From contig VZTI01004617.1 in NCBI GenBank assembly GCA_013397865.1, positions 4,141,753 to 4,205,752 of the forward strand: a DNA stretch of 64,000 nt, read 5' to 3'. Below the pieces are notes generated by a model. It saw only the letters and a list, made by a program, of their open reading frames with translations, was not told where the DNA came from and ran no database searches. This DNA comes from Struthidea cinerea (taxonomy: Eukaryota > Chordata > Aves > Passeriformes > Corcoracidae). Shown here piece after piece: positions 12,798 through 25,600 of the stretch. Each line of letters begins with the position of its first letter. Position 1 is the first letter of the stretch. A program made the position numbers and the translations under genes.

Positions 12798-15780
12798 CTA
12801 AAAACACAATATGAAAGATATCAGGAGTCTGATTATGCTTTCCAGTGAGTGAAACATTACTAAATATCCTGAAAAACAGACCTGCTGCCCTTACAATAAC
12901 TTCAGTTCTCTAAAGAACACTCCATAGTAAGCACTGACTGAGACACCAACTCATTGCATAACTGCTAAGACTAATAAGCATCATCTATTACTCCTTCTTT
13001 ACTCTTTTTTCATAATTACGTTTTTCCTGCTAGTTGTCTGCCTCTGTTTTTCTGAAAGTCATATTTTAATGGATTTACTTAGCTAAATAAATGTTAAAAA
13101 GAAATAAAATTAAACACCCTCATCTACACTCCCATTCTTTTATTTCTGTTCTTCCACGTCTCTGTTCGGGAGAGAGATAAAGTGGTAAAACAAATCCCAA
13201 GTTCTTTTTGCCCAACCTATAAAAACTTGAGAAAGCTTGCGTGTTTTCAGTTGTTGAATGCATGTATTTATAAGTGATTAACAGTGAGATTTCAGAAATT
13301 AGCAACTGTTCTGGTTTTGGCTGGGACAGAGTTAAACTTTTTAGTAGCTGGTACAGCGCTGTGGTTTAGATATAGTGCGACAGTAACGTTGATAACACTT
13401 GCAGTTTTAGCTGCTGCTCAGTAATGCTTGAAGTCAAGGGCTCCTCAGTGTCTCATGGTCTGACAAGTGAGGAGTTACACATGAAGCCAGGAGGGAGCAT
13501 GGCCAGGACAGCTGTCCCGAACTGGCCAAAGGGATATTCCATAGAACCGTGCCCAGTATGTAAACTGGGGGGAGCTGGCTGGGATTTGCTGATCACTCTT
13601 TGAGGACAGGCTGGGTACTAGGTGGTGAGCAACTATATTGAGAATCACTTGTTTGTCTTGGGTTTACTCTTCTCTCTCCTCTTCATTACTGTTATTATTG
13701 TTAGTTTATAATCAGTACTATTAGTGTTAATACTGTATTTATTTTGTTTCAATTATTAAACTGCTCTGATCTTAACCCCTGACATTTATTTCTCCCTGTT
13801 CTCCTCCCTGATGAGGCGGGGCAGGGAGGGAGCAACTCTGAGGTGCTCAATAGCAACTCATCTCTCCAGCCTCAAAAACCTCCTGCAGCTCCCTGCAGCC
13901 CCAGGGAGAGCTGAGCTGAGACAGACTGTGCTGGGGGCTCTCTGTCGGGGTTACCTGGAGTTCAACAGGTGAGTGAGAGAGGGAATTCCCCATGGCTAAA
14001 ACAGAGCCGGGGTTAGAAAATGAGCAGCACTTCCCCTGGAGAGAGCACAGCCCCTTCTCACACAGTGCAGCCACCCTCTGCTTCAAGATTTCAATACCAG
14101 GTGCAGGATGAAGACGCTCCAAATAGTCAACTTTACAAGGTAACTCGTGGTCTTGACACCTGTAAACCCAGGATGAAACAAACTGCTTCTCTAAGTCCTA
14201 GGTGTCTCCTTTCAGAATTATTCTGCTGGCTCCACACTACGCAATGAAGCCCTAATGTCTGTTTTTGTTTCAAGCCTGTACATCAAAACTGTACACAGAA
14301 GTACAACACAACAAACAGAGCTGTTCATTTAATGACATGCTAACGTAACTTTTTTCTATTTTCTTATCTCCCTGATATAACTGCAGCAAGTGAAGGACTC
14401 CAGATGACTGCTCACAGTTCTGCCAAGTACTATTCATTTGGGATCTCACCCTGTCTGCATTTCAGCACAGAAGAGATCCCAGAACAGTTACTCTTCCAAG
14501 GAGGAAGGGATGCAGTAACCCAAATACGGAAAGAAACCTGTTTATCATCCTTCCTTCATACCACAAGGAACCACTCCTGCAGGAAGTCTGGAAATCCTTA
14601 CAAAATCTGATACTTTTATGGGGTATCGTTTCTAACGAAAAAGAAGAAAATGAGGTCTCAGGACAAATCCAGGTTAGAGCACTGGACAAATTCTTGTTAC
14701 AGCAGGATGCATTCTTAAGGTGGGTGTTATCAAAAGAAGTTAAGACAAAAGGATTCTCTTAATAGCTGGGGACAGGAAGGACAGATCAAGGGCTGGTGAT
14801 TTCTCTTTTTTTAACTTTTCTTTCTTTCTTTTTTAATATCTAAAAAAAAAATCCACCCTAAGACAAGTCCACTTTCCAGACAGCATGGAACACTTGCTCT
14901 TTGAGTGTCATTTCTGAAAGTGGTTCAAGCTGGAAACCTACGGAGAAGATAAAAATTGAATCTCACTGCTGAATACAGGTCCTGATCACAAGGGAGCTGT
15001 CCTATCCAAGTACTGCATAAACAACATAATTTGTTTCTCCACTTGTGCCATCTCCACCCATATATTTAGAGAGGAAACAAAAGGTTCCAATACAGTAGTG
15101 AGAGACAGTCATAAAAACAAACTGAGAGAGAGGGATTCTACAAGACCACAGTATCCTCTGGGGACTAAAGCCTTCAGCAGCAAACCACCTGGATCTGTCA
15201 GTTCACTTGGACAATATATTTTAAGATATGCGAAGTGGATTAGGGTTTAATTATGGCCTGACATGCAGCAATGGTGTCTTCAATACTGTCCTGGAAACGG
15301 GTGTCTGATACTGACAACCCCATCTTGGGGCACAGGGACGTGGGAGGGAAAAAACCCATCAAGCAGCATCATATTAAAGTTCACTTACACTTATGAAGTT
15401 GGCTAACTTGCTATATTCTTTGCCCTCTCCCATCTGAAGCAAACACACACAAACCAGACTCAACAAAAAACACGTACTTGGCAACTTTTCCCTGTTTATC
15501 TGTGTTTTCGTCTGGTGACTGTATTCTAGGGCTCTGCTGTCACTGCAAGTGACAGAAGTCTGTCACAGCTGCAAACTGCAGGGTTTTATACTACCAGATG
15601 GTAACACCCCCAGGATCAAAAAACCTCCTAAACTTTACAGCCCTTGCCACCACCTAGGCTCGAACAGGCGTAGAGCAGCGACGGTGTCTTGGGTACCCGT
15701 GTGCAGCTTCCAATACATTCAGCCCCCATTAAATAACAAAGATTACTTTACCTACTCATTTCATCAACCCACCACTGAAC
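12798..15780 (-). other. PSME3IP1 5' intronic region
   Basis: Lies between the acceptor of the start-codon exon and the CpG island. It contains the solo LTR at 13307-13850 and otherwise only AT-rich intronic sequence with short chance frames. One or more 5' UTR exons may be present but I could not place them from splice signals alone. Confidence 0.5.
13307..13850 (+). mobile_element. Solo LTR of an avian ERVL-like endogenous retrovirus
   Basis: Starts TGTTCTGGTTTTGGCTGGGA and contains CTGGCCAAAGGGATATTCCA followed by a TATA-like CAGTATGTAAACTGGGG. A T/A-rich Pol II 3' region with ATTAAACTG and a G-rich tail ending near CTCAA complete it. This architecture matches a family of bird LTRs I recognise. 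The heptamer TAGCAAC occurs immediately before (13300-13306) and after (13851-13857), a likely target-site duplication. No internal retroviral genes are present, so it is a recombined solo LTR, antisense to PSME3IP1. Confidence 0.8.
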
Positions 15781-16106
15781 CAACTCGGGCAGCGCTCCCC
15801 GCATCCCGCAGCACATCAAATAACGCTCTGCGTGCCGAGCCTGGAGCCGCCCCGGAGACGGAGGGGATTAATCGCTCCCCATCAGCCTGAACCCGCCCCC
15901 GGGCCCCGCTTCCTGCGGTGCCCGCGGAGCTCGATGCGGGGAACCCTCCTGGGCGTGCCGGGCTCGGGCTGCTCCGAGCCCTCACCGCGACCTCTTCTCG
16001 CCACCTTCCCTCCAGCCCCTCGTCCCGGGAGCGGCCCCCGGCCCGCCGCGCTCGCAGGGCCCAGGCCCGGCCCCCTTCATCCCTGCACCCAAAGGGCCCC
16101 GCGGCC

Positions 16107-16136
16107 CGGCCACGGCCACGGCCACGGCCACGGCCG
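16107..16136. repeat. Hexanucleotide repeat (CGGCCA)4-5
   Basis: Four perfect CGGCCA units followed by CGGCCG, inside the promoter CpG island and 50 bp before the assembly gap. Such repeats are length-variable and may have contributed to the sequencing failure. Confidence 0.9.
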
Positions 16137-16186
16137 CTTTCCCCGCCCCCGGGCGCTTTCCCCGGCCCCGCCGCCCCGGGCCCGCC

Positions 16187-16653
16187 NNNNNNNNNNNNNN
16201 NNNNNNNNNNNNNNNNNNNNNNNNNNNNNNNNNNNNNNNNNNNNNNNNNNNNNNNNNNNNNNNNNNNNNNNNNNNNNNNNNNNNNNNNNNNNNNNNNNNN
16301 NNNNNNNNNNNNNNNNNNNNNNNNNNNNNNNNNNNNNNNNNNNNNNNNNNNNNNNNNNNNNNNNNNNNNNNNNNNNNNNNNNNNNNNNNNNNNNNNNNNN
16401 NNNNNNNNNNNNNNNNNNNNNNNNNNNNNNNNNNNNNNNNNNNNNNNNNNNNNNNNNNNNNNNNNNNNNNNNNNNNNNNNNNNNNNNNNNNNNNNNNNNN
16501 NNNNNNNNNNNNNNNNNNNNNNNNNNNNNNNNNNNNNNNNNNNNNNNNNNNNNNNNNNNNNNNNNNNNNNNNNNNNNNNNNNNNNNNNNNNNNNNNNNNN
16601 NNNNNNNNNNNNNNNNNNNNNNNNNNNNNNNNNNNNNNNNNNNNNNNNNNNNN
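16187..16653. other. Assembly gap (467 N) in the divergent promoter
   Basis: An unbroken run of N. It interrupts the densest part of the CpG island, where the transcription start sites of PSME3IP1 and RSPRY1 are expected. The long open frames that cross it are artefacts. Confidence 0.99.
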
Positions 16654-16663
16654 CGGAGCTGAG
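16654..16663 (+). other. RSPRY1: 3' end of probable RSPRY1 untranslated exon 1
   Basis: The first ten bases after the gap end in GAG followed by donor GTGAGG. Position, CpG-island context and orientation fit the last bases of the noncoding first exon; the rest would lie in the gap. Inferred only from the splice site. Confidence 0.4.
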
Positions 16664-19600
16664 GTGAGGCAGGGCGGGCGCGGCCCGGCGGGCGTGTGCC
16701 GCGGGGTTTGGGTGGAGCGGGGCGCGCATTGGGCTCAGGGGAAGGGACAGCGCCGTGCTGGGCGCTGGTGGCCCCGCTTGTGGCCCCGGTGTCGGCCGTG
16801 CGTTAGTGAGTGAAGGCACCGTGCTTACCCCAGCCCGCTCTCCGCTTCCCTGGGGGCCGCAGGGGCAGGTCCACGTTGGGGCGGGGGCCGGGCCAGCGCA
16901 GCCCCCCCGGCTCCGGGCAGCGGCCCAGGGTCCCGTCGGCTCTGGTGGCTGGTGCAGGTGCCCCCCAGGGATTGTAGGTACCCCCCCGCTGCCTCGCCCG
17001 GGCCCCCGGGGCCTCCCCTCCCGGGGAGGGCAGCCAGCGCGAAGAGGCGGGTGGCCAAGGTGCAGCCCCCGGGCTCGCTGAGCTCTCCCGGAGGCCCCGG
17101 AGCTGGGCAGAGCTGGGCTCGCGTGTGGAGTTGGGAGGTCGCTAAAGAAAGCGGCAAAAGGTGAATGAAAGGGGGGTTTGGCGAGCTGGGGCGCCCCGAG
17201 TCCGGCGCTGCTCAGGGCCGGGAGGGGTTGGAACTTCCTAACGGCGCCTCCCGGGTGCGGGGAGAGCTCCCGGGTGCTCGTATGACTTGCAAAACAAGGG
17301 CTTGGCTACAGCGGCTTTGGTTTGCGAGGGGCAAAATGACATCGAATCGCGGAATGACAGACTCGACGTGCTGCCCTGGCAGCGCCTGGCAGCTCGGAAA
17401 CACGACAGTGTTGTTGAGCCCTTGAATATTGTTACATGAATGTGAGGAGTCAGAATCCTGAAAACTGTTTATCGCTCTCAGTGTAAAAGTATTTCTGCAG
17501 AGCGAGTTTTCTGTCTTTACGGAGGAGATGTGAAGGTGTGGAGCGGGCAACTGAATGCACTCATTTACCTGTATCTTTGGTTTTGCATTCTTGAGCGATA
17601 GATTAGGCAGCGGCACCTTTGCTACGGGTTGCGGTAACACCTCGGCTCTGCTCTGTTCTCCCACTTCAGTGCTTATGAAGCAGGATTTTTTCACTGCTTG
17701 TGTTATGCCCTTATCGAGCATGAGTTTCTCTTTTAAGCCCTTTGATTCTGTCCTGCTGATCGCTGTTTCTATCTCACATGCCTCCATTGACCCCCTCTTT
17801 TTAGGAACTGGTGGTTTTTTTGTATATAGGTGCAGTGTCCCTTCTGGATACAATCTTAATGTAGGTCCCAAGAATGACTGTAGCCACCTTACTTTTCATT
17901 TTCTGTTTCGTTATTGCAAAGTCTCATGCCTGAGACCAGAGTTCATTTTGGTGCTCAGCTGGTGTTATCAGTTTTTCTCACACAGTGAGACTTTGGTCCA
18001 TGCAGAAACACAGACATAAGAGCTGCCTTTTCTCTCCTAAATTTATTCAGCCTGCTCTGTTTTCTGAATGCTGGTGTGTTTGGTGGGGTTTTTTTTTTTT
18101 TCATTTTATGTCTGCGTCAGTGTTTGTTTTCTTCAATATAAGAGTTTTTTTTTCTACTTAGCACTAGCTTTGCCTCAGGATTTTAGTTTTTCTGTCCTTT
18201 GTCTTGCATTGAATGCATGTATTTGTTCTGGTGTTGTTTTCTCATGCTGGTCCTCAGCTCAGTTCTGCTTTTCTACTAATTTTCTCTACATCCATCACTG
18301 CTGTGAGGTTATTGTCTTGCGGAAGCCTACATCCACTTGTGTACTGTGACTTTCCCTTGTTTACTTCCTGGTATTAAAATTTTTGCTATTTTCTTGCTAA
18401 ACTATATAGATTTTTAAACAGTGAATGTTCTCACCACCTATGAGCCATCTGAAATACTCCCTTGCATCTTGTCTCCTCTTGGATTCCTGTGTTTGACTGT
18501 GGATTTCCGGAGGACTGTGCATTCTCAAAACTTGTCATATTATTTTAAGAGTCTGTGATGCTGTTAAATGTGTTTTTGTTCTGCATTTATCCAAATGCAC
18601 AGAATTGATCTGTTCTTTGATCTAAATCTGGCCCATTCTTCTGTAAGCACTTTTGCCTGTGTCTTTGTTCTCTGCCGAAGTCCACTCAGCAAAAGAGGCC
18701 CTTTCTCCTCCTGGCACCCATTCCTCTGTCCCTCCTTTTAGGACATTGCTATTATTGCTTTGTGCCCCAATCTCTGCTGTTTGTTCCTATTTATAGGTCT
18801 GCTTGAACAGATTGTGAATTTCCCGTGGTGTGTTCTTTTTCAGATGAGTGAAGCACAACTGTAGTTGCGTGACCACTTCTTGTCTCTCCCCTTTCCATCC
18901 AGACGTTCTCTTGAGGTTCCTGCTAACTGAAAGTTTTCAGCTTCCCCTGTCCATCACTTGAGTAGGAAGCTCCTCCAGGGTATTTTAGTGCTGTGTTTTG
19001 CATTCTGCAAAACTCTTGTCGTAACTCTTGCTGATGCTGATTGTTTATTAGCTTAGCCTTGGTTGTTTACCCACTCTTACATTGCTGATAGACCTAATCC
19101 AGCTTGTCACACACCTCCCTTATCAGCTGTGATACCAGTGTGTGCTTGAGTGAAGGTGGGCTTATTGGTTTCCCTGAGGTCTTTAACTTTCCTTTTTATT
19201 TACTTTCAGCCTCCTATATGTGGAGTTTGACTGCAACGCTTCATGGTAGCTGCTGTGGTATCCTACTCTGTGGCCTCATAATTTGGTGATCACTCAGTGG
19301 CTCCCTTGTACTCTCACTGATACATTATTTTGTGCTTTTCTTAATGTTCTTTTTTCTCCCTCTTGAGGGACATGATGGTTTTCTGCACAACCCTGCAGTG
19401 ATCTCCCTTGGTACATTATCAATGTTTTCACATAGGTCTTGGCTCGCAGTGCATTTCATTTGCTGTGAGCCTAATGGATAGGATTGAAATAGATCACTTA
19501 CAATGTTTGGGTTCCCTCCTGTAAAGTAAGACATCTCTCATATTCTGCCCATCAGGTGGAATCAGAGTCAATTTTCCTCAAGCTTTTTTCTTGTTTGTTA

Positions 19601-22600
19601 AAATTAAGGAATAACAGAGATTTAGTAGTGTAAGCAGTAAGTTAGTGATAAAGGCAGTGATTTGTCATGAAACACTTACTGGCCTGTAACTCTTTAGGTC
19701 TCTTCATTCAAATTTCCTTTCATATCATTATCTCCCCTACCTGGCAATGTGCTGTGTTTGGAAATGTTCTCTGTTGGTCATGTAGTTATGTGGTGATGTC
19801 CTCACAAAGTGGAGCAAGGCTCATCACGTGCACTGTTTCCCTCTCAACACAGAGGCAGCAACTTAAAATGCTGTCAGCTTGTAGTAAATTGAAGGCCAGC
19901 TAATGTCACGATATTTGTCCTGTTCTGCTCTGTTATCAATATGTTGTGTTCAGCATTTCAAACTGTTTTGGTGGAGTTTTTTTCCACTATTAAACTTACG
20001 ATTACTCAGTAGACTTTGAACTTATTCGTTCATTTTAAAGCAGTGCAGGCAGTGGTGCCGTGCTGGGATTCCTCGTCTTTCAAGTATCTCACATGCTTTG
20101 TATTTCCTTGTGTCCTCACAGTATATTTTATTTTCCTGGTCTGTGTGTGGTAACTGTAAAGTTGGCATTGCAGGGCAGTGGCGGTGCCAGCATGATCTTT
20201 ATTTCCTTTTCTATTCTTCATTATGTTGCTGAGGTCTAATAAAAGTCAAATGTTCACACGTGACTCATGAGGTTGCGTGACTGACCAATGCATCACGATC
20301 TCTCTTCAGCAGTGCTTGTAATTACCTGCCCTTGATCTACCATTACTGTGACCAGACTTGTGCTTTGGAAGCACAGCTCTGCCACGGGAACTTTGTGTAG
20401 TTGGTGGGCTTTGCCCATGCAGTCGGGAGACCTGGCAGTCCAAAGTCTGGGATGAGGTGCTGCTCCTTGGTTTTTAGCACATTTGTTAGATGGAATTCAG
20501 TGAGTTGCCACAATCAGTAACAAGAAATCCATCTTTTTCCTTGTAAATCTCTCCCCTTGGGGAAGGAGTGGTTTCTGAGTAGATGAAACAGAACTGTAAT
20601 TAATTTTCTCCCTTTCTAAGGCTTTTTTTTTTGTAGAAAATGCTTCCCTTTTGCTCTAAGTATCTGAATATCTTGGTGTTTTGTTAGATGTGAAGGACAA
20701 GAGTTGAGGACGTTTTGATCTGAAGTGTTGGCATGGGTTTTTGGATTGCTGGCTTCAGTGCATGTGCACAAACGGATACAATTACAGCTTGAATCATAGG
20801 TTAGAGGGCAGCTGGTGAACTAGGAGCCAGGAGGCTGCACTGTTCATGTGTATCTTATACCTTCCTGTAGACAGTCGGATATGCTAGAAAGTCATACTGA
20901 AAAAAGGAAATCCAGCAACCTGCTGATGCTTTTTTTTTTTTCTTTTTTTTCTAAAAGCAAAGCTGTCTGGCATGGAGCAGACTTAGAATTGTTCTCCCTG
21001 CTTTTAAAAGCATTCAGCTAATGGTGAATGAAGAATGGTGTGTGTTTGCACTCAAACTCTGGTTAACGTATGAGTCCTGAAATAAGAGATTTAAAAAAAA
21101 ATAACAATAGGTGAGTTATTCTCTCTTTAGAGCATTACCCCTTTGTAACATTTAGTGAAGTGGTGTTTAAACGTAATTATCAAAACAATTTAATCTTAAT
21201 TCTCCTGAAATTCCTCAGAAAGTTATTTAGTAGAAGCCCCAGGTGGCTGAGACTTTGCATTCCTGGTACTATTACAGGATTTTGAAAGCCTCTTAAATAG
21301 TTTTTGAACTTTCTGCCTTTTTTGACTAAACTAGGTGCACAGTCTTGGTTAAACCATATTTTGACTGCCTCATGAGACACGTACATGCTCATCTTCCTCC
21401 CACTTCCTAACCCACCTGCACTTCTCCGAGCCGTCTCTTGGGCAGTCGGCCCCCTTCCCCTTCTTTGCCACGGCACATTGACCACCTTCCTCTGGGTTTC
21501 TTCCTACTGACAGAGGCCCTAAAACACTGTAAGAAAATACTGTGCACGGCTCAGTGATCGGAGCAGGACACCTGTGAGACCTGGCAGAAGCACTTGTTAC
21601 ACGTGGCTGGCTAATCCACACCGGGATCTCTCGTGCAGTGTGCTTCGCTGGCAGACTTGTGGCGGGGCAGAAAGGAAAGGTCCTGAAGGCAGAATCTGAA
21701 GAGACAAATGGGGAGAAATGAAGCTGAGTTCTTGTGTGGGTGGGTTTTAATTAAGTGAGGTAAGGGGGTTCCAGTGACCTGTCCAGGGCTGTGCATCAGG
21801 TATTCTTCAGCCCTGGGAGCCCCAGCTAGTTCAGGAATCGCGCTTTCCATGAGTGCTTCCGAGGCAGGTTTGCTAACCTAGTGACCTACATGTTGTATTG
21901 GACTCAGATGACAGTCTCTTGAGCAGCTGCCACTGTATCCACTAACAGGAGGAAAGAGAGTTAGTAGGACATTTCCTGCTCTGCCAGTGCAGTCCTGAGC
22001 TTTGTCTAGAGAAGAGCAGCCAGCTTTCCATAGCTGGCAGAGAAGGCCACAAAGGTGGCTCTCAACTCTGGCCACTGGAAGATCAGGCCATCCTCTGATG
22101 CTACTTCAATTATCAAGAAATGGAACTTTCTTCAGCCTGTTTCTAGACATCATCTGCTCTGTGCCCTGCTTGCTGAGGCGGTTGTCAGACGGCTGACAAT
22201 GCAAGCTTCCAACCGAGGCATCACTGAGTTTTTCAGCAGTGTTATCAAAATTTTACACTGAAAACAGTTTTTGGACATGTGAATTTTACGTGTTCATAAC
22301 AGCTTAGTCATGCCGTGTAGCTGGGCTTAGTTCTGTGGTCTACAGCTGGAGACTGTTCTGCCTTCTGCAGAGTAGTTCTGCACCCAATGTTCCTCAGAAA
22401 ACAAGCCCAGCTCTGAGTTAGAAAAAACAAAAGCACTAAGATTAGTTTAGACAAGAAACAGCCAACCTGTGGGTTGCCACTGTTCTGGCTCAGTTACATG
22501 AAGCTGACAAGAATCTGCCCCTGCTTCCACCACTCCCTCCTTGTAGCATCTTCCTGGTGCCCACAGTGTGATGGCTTGGATGCCTGTGTTAACCCTAATT

Positions 22601-25600
22601 CTAGTTCCCAATGTGACTGAGCTGCTCAGTCTCTTGACTTGCCCCTCAGAATGTTTTTGTGGTTTATATTTTGCTCATGTACAAGGTGCTTTAAGTATTG
22701 CAGTTTACAAGGAGTTGATCTTCACATGACTGAAGAGATATCTTTCATTGGTTTCTGGATACTGACATAGATAAAGCCTTATCCTTTCTGAAATGGACCA
22801 TTGTAAATTTTACTAGAAAAAAGCCTTTCTTTTCCTTTTTATTTTTCCTTTTTTTTTTTGATGTGGTTTCCTTGCCATCTACACTTCTGTTTGCTATCCA
22901 AAGAGTCACTTTCCTCCCAACATTGTCTGTTCTGGAATTTCTTGTGGATTTTTTGGGAGACGTTTTGGGGTTTTTTTGGTGGGGTTTTCTTATTTAATTT
23001 TGAATCCTGATATCGTGAATGCCTTTGTCAGAATTGTAGTGTTGATAACGCCTTTAACTTTCTGGGCAGTAAGGAAGATTAACTTGAATTAATTGAAAGA
23101 GTTATTTATAAGCCTCCAAATGAATGTCTGTGCCAAAACTTAATAGGGTATAGCTAATCGATTTTATTTCATGTGCTTGTATCCCTGCAGTTTATAGGAT
23201 TAGTGTTCCTTGCCATCTACAGGGCGTTATCTTTATCTTCCTGCCACTTCTGAAGCAGTGCATTATACTCTGCTCCTTGGGCAACTGCTGAGCTCGTTCA
23301 GCTCTGCCAGGCCACGTCACCCTGCTGGAGGCACCTCTTGTTCAACTTCACTGGGCTGTCAGATACCACTATCTCTTTGAAAGATCATTATCTCAGAAGT
23401 GCTTTCATCTGCCTCAAAGCATAACTGAAGCTCTGTCTCTGATAAGAAATTTAATGATCCATCTGTGGCTTGGGGAGCTGAGAAGCAGGAAGCATGATCG
23501 ATACCAGTTGATTTAGATGTGAAGCAAAGTTGAGGTTTTCTGGAGGCTGTAGTACAAAGGACAGTTCCACCTAAATGACTGTGAGATGACAAATGATGAC
23601 CTCTGAGATGGGGAAGCTCAGAAGGTGGTAAATGCTTCAGTTTCCCTTTCAGAAAAAAAGCTGAACAGTCTAATGCCTGACATGTCCTGAGCACTAGTGT
23701 CTCTGTATCCAGAAGTAAGGGAAAAACTGTGCAGGGAGGAATCCCTACCAGGCCTGCTCTGGAGACACTCATTTAAGTGAGAAAATGAAGTTCACTTTAA
23801 ATCCATGTTGCAATTTTAGTGTTCCTGTACCAGCTTTAAAAGGGGTTTAAAGGAAGTGAAAAGACAAAGTAGTGCAATGAGCAAGTGACTATAAAATCTG
23901 ACTTTCACAGTGAGTCTACAGAAAAAGAAACTCTGGTGGTAGTTACTGTCTGCTTCTTTCTGCTTCTACTGTTACCACATCAAGTCAAACAAGAGATTAG
24001 ATCCTCCAGCTCCTGTGTGTTTGTGACAAGTATGAATTACCTGGGGAAGACATCAGGGTTAAAGCCTGATTGTTTGCGTAAATCTTGTACAACCCTGGGG
24101 GTTTTCACTGATGAGCACTTGTGCAGGAGCTGGAAGGCTTTGAGACACGATGAGTCTCACTTTCTGTGAAACTGGCACACCAAGGTCAGTCTGCTTTCGG
24201 TTTAGGGTGTTCTTGCTACAGCAAGAAAGCAACCAGCTGTGGCAATGGCTTTGTGAAATGCTGCATGCCAGTAAAGGCTGCTTCCCATCGAGTTTTGACA
24301 CCAGTCTTAACCCTCCAAGGTATTTTTAAAGAAAATAGAATTGAATTAGGGGTTTGCTTCAAATTACACAATATGGTGGTTGGTTACCACATGCCAAAGA
24401 ACCAGCAGGGTATTTACTGGCTCCTCCTGAAGCCTGCGGTCCCCTGACTGCGTGCACTGCGTGGTACCACGCTGGACACCCAGCAGCTCCTTCTCTTTAG
24501 TTGCACAAGTCTTACAGGTGAGAGGTTGACCTTGCATGTCAATGGGATCTCCTGAGAAAGTCTCCATTTCACATTCTAGTTGTATGTAATTTACTGGAAA
24601 TTGTTGCTTTTCACTACTATCCCCATCATTTCAAAGCTGAAAATTCTCTTTGTTATAAAAGCTTGTTTTGCAAACAGCCTTCTTCTTTCTCTTATTCCTG
24701 TGTCAAAGTTGATTATCTTGCAGCGATTCATAGCTGTGTTTCCTTCTAGTTTGAACTTCCATCTGACTGGCATCACAAGTATTTCCATCCCTTCCTTTTT
24801 AGGAGCATTATTTCTTTGGGAAAGAAATGCTGAGGAAATATTTCTAATTATTTTATCTCCTTAATAGGAAACTGCTGGCCAAAACTCTCACAGTTTTGCT
24901 TTTGGAAAGCTGTCTACTTTACTGTATGGTTTGTTGACTGACTTCCTGTGTTACTCTGCTCAAGAGGAGAAATCACTGGTCTTACTCTTGTAGTGGTGGC
25001 AAAAACTGGAAGAGTGGTTTTGGTAGCTGAAACCCTCCTCATTTGTGTGCACGAGGGCTTTTTTGTTTGTTTGGCAGTGCACTCCATTTCATGGAAAGAA
25101 GAGGCATTTTCCATCATGAGGCAGTGTTATGGTTCACTGTAACCAAATATTTGAGGGGATGAATCACCGACTCTTGGGCTGCACATTGCAGAGAAATGAT
25201 CCCAGTGCCACTTGGAGCCAACTCCTCCGCTGGCGTGCTCAGTCAGATGAGCCAGAGGAGGCCTCTCTGGGGCAGGCTGGGCATCTGCACTCCCACAGCA
25301 TCCCTTCCAATGGGTGATGATTTCATCTTTCCCACTTGCACCTCCAGCCATGGCAGGTTGGTCACCCTGTGGAGCTCGTAACTCCTTTGTGCATCCATGC
25401 ACGTGCTTGAGCCTGCCAGGAGAGCAGTGCTTTCTGTGGTGGGCATGGTCCCAGTTGCCCAACCAGTGGAGGTGTGTGGGGGCACCTGAGGCTGCAGCTG
25501 GCAGCTGCTTTTCTCCCATGCAGGGAAGGTGTCCTGCTCCAGCAGCATCTGATCCTGGGGCTTTGTTGAGGGCAAGATGTGCTGGGGCAGCTGTTCAGTG

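Larger units (their letters stand above)
15780..17300. promoter_or_regulatory. Divergent CpG-island promoter, PSME3IP1 (-) / RSPRY1 (+)
   Basis: Very GC-rich and CpG-dense on both sides of the N gap, with PSME3IP1 leaving to the left and RSPRY1 to the right. A minus-strand donor GCG|GTGAGG at 15986/15985 could end PSME3IP1 exon 1. A plus-strand donor GAG|GTGAGG at 16663/16664 could end RSPRY1 exon 1. Both transcription start sites probably lie in or beside the gap. There is no clear TATA box. The head-to-head arrangement is as in mammals. Confidence 0.75.

Noticed and set aside
15764..16819. Long open frames across the first N gap on both strands
   Set aside because: They are open only because N codons are read as X; the real sequence is unknown.
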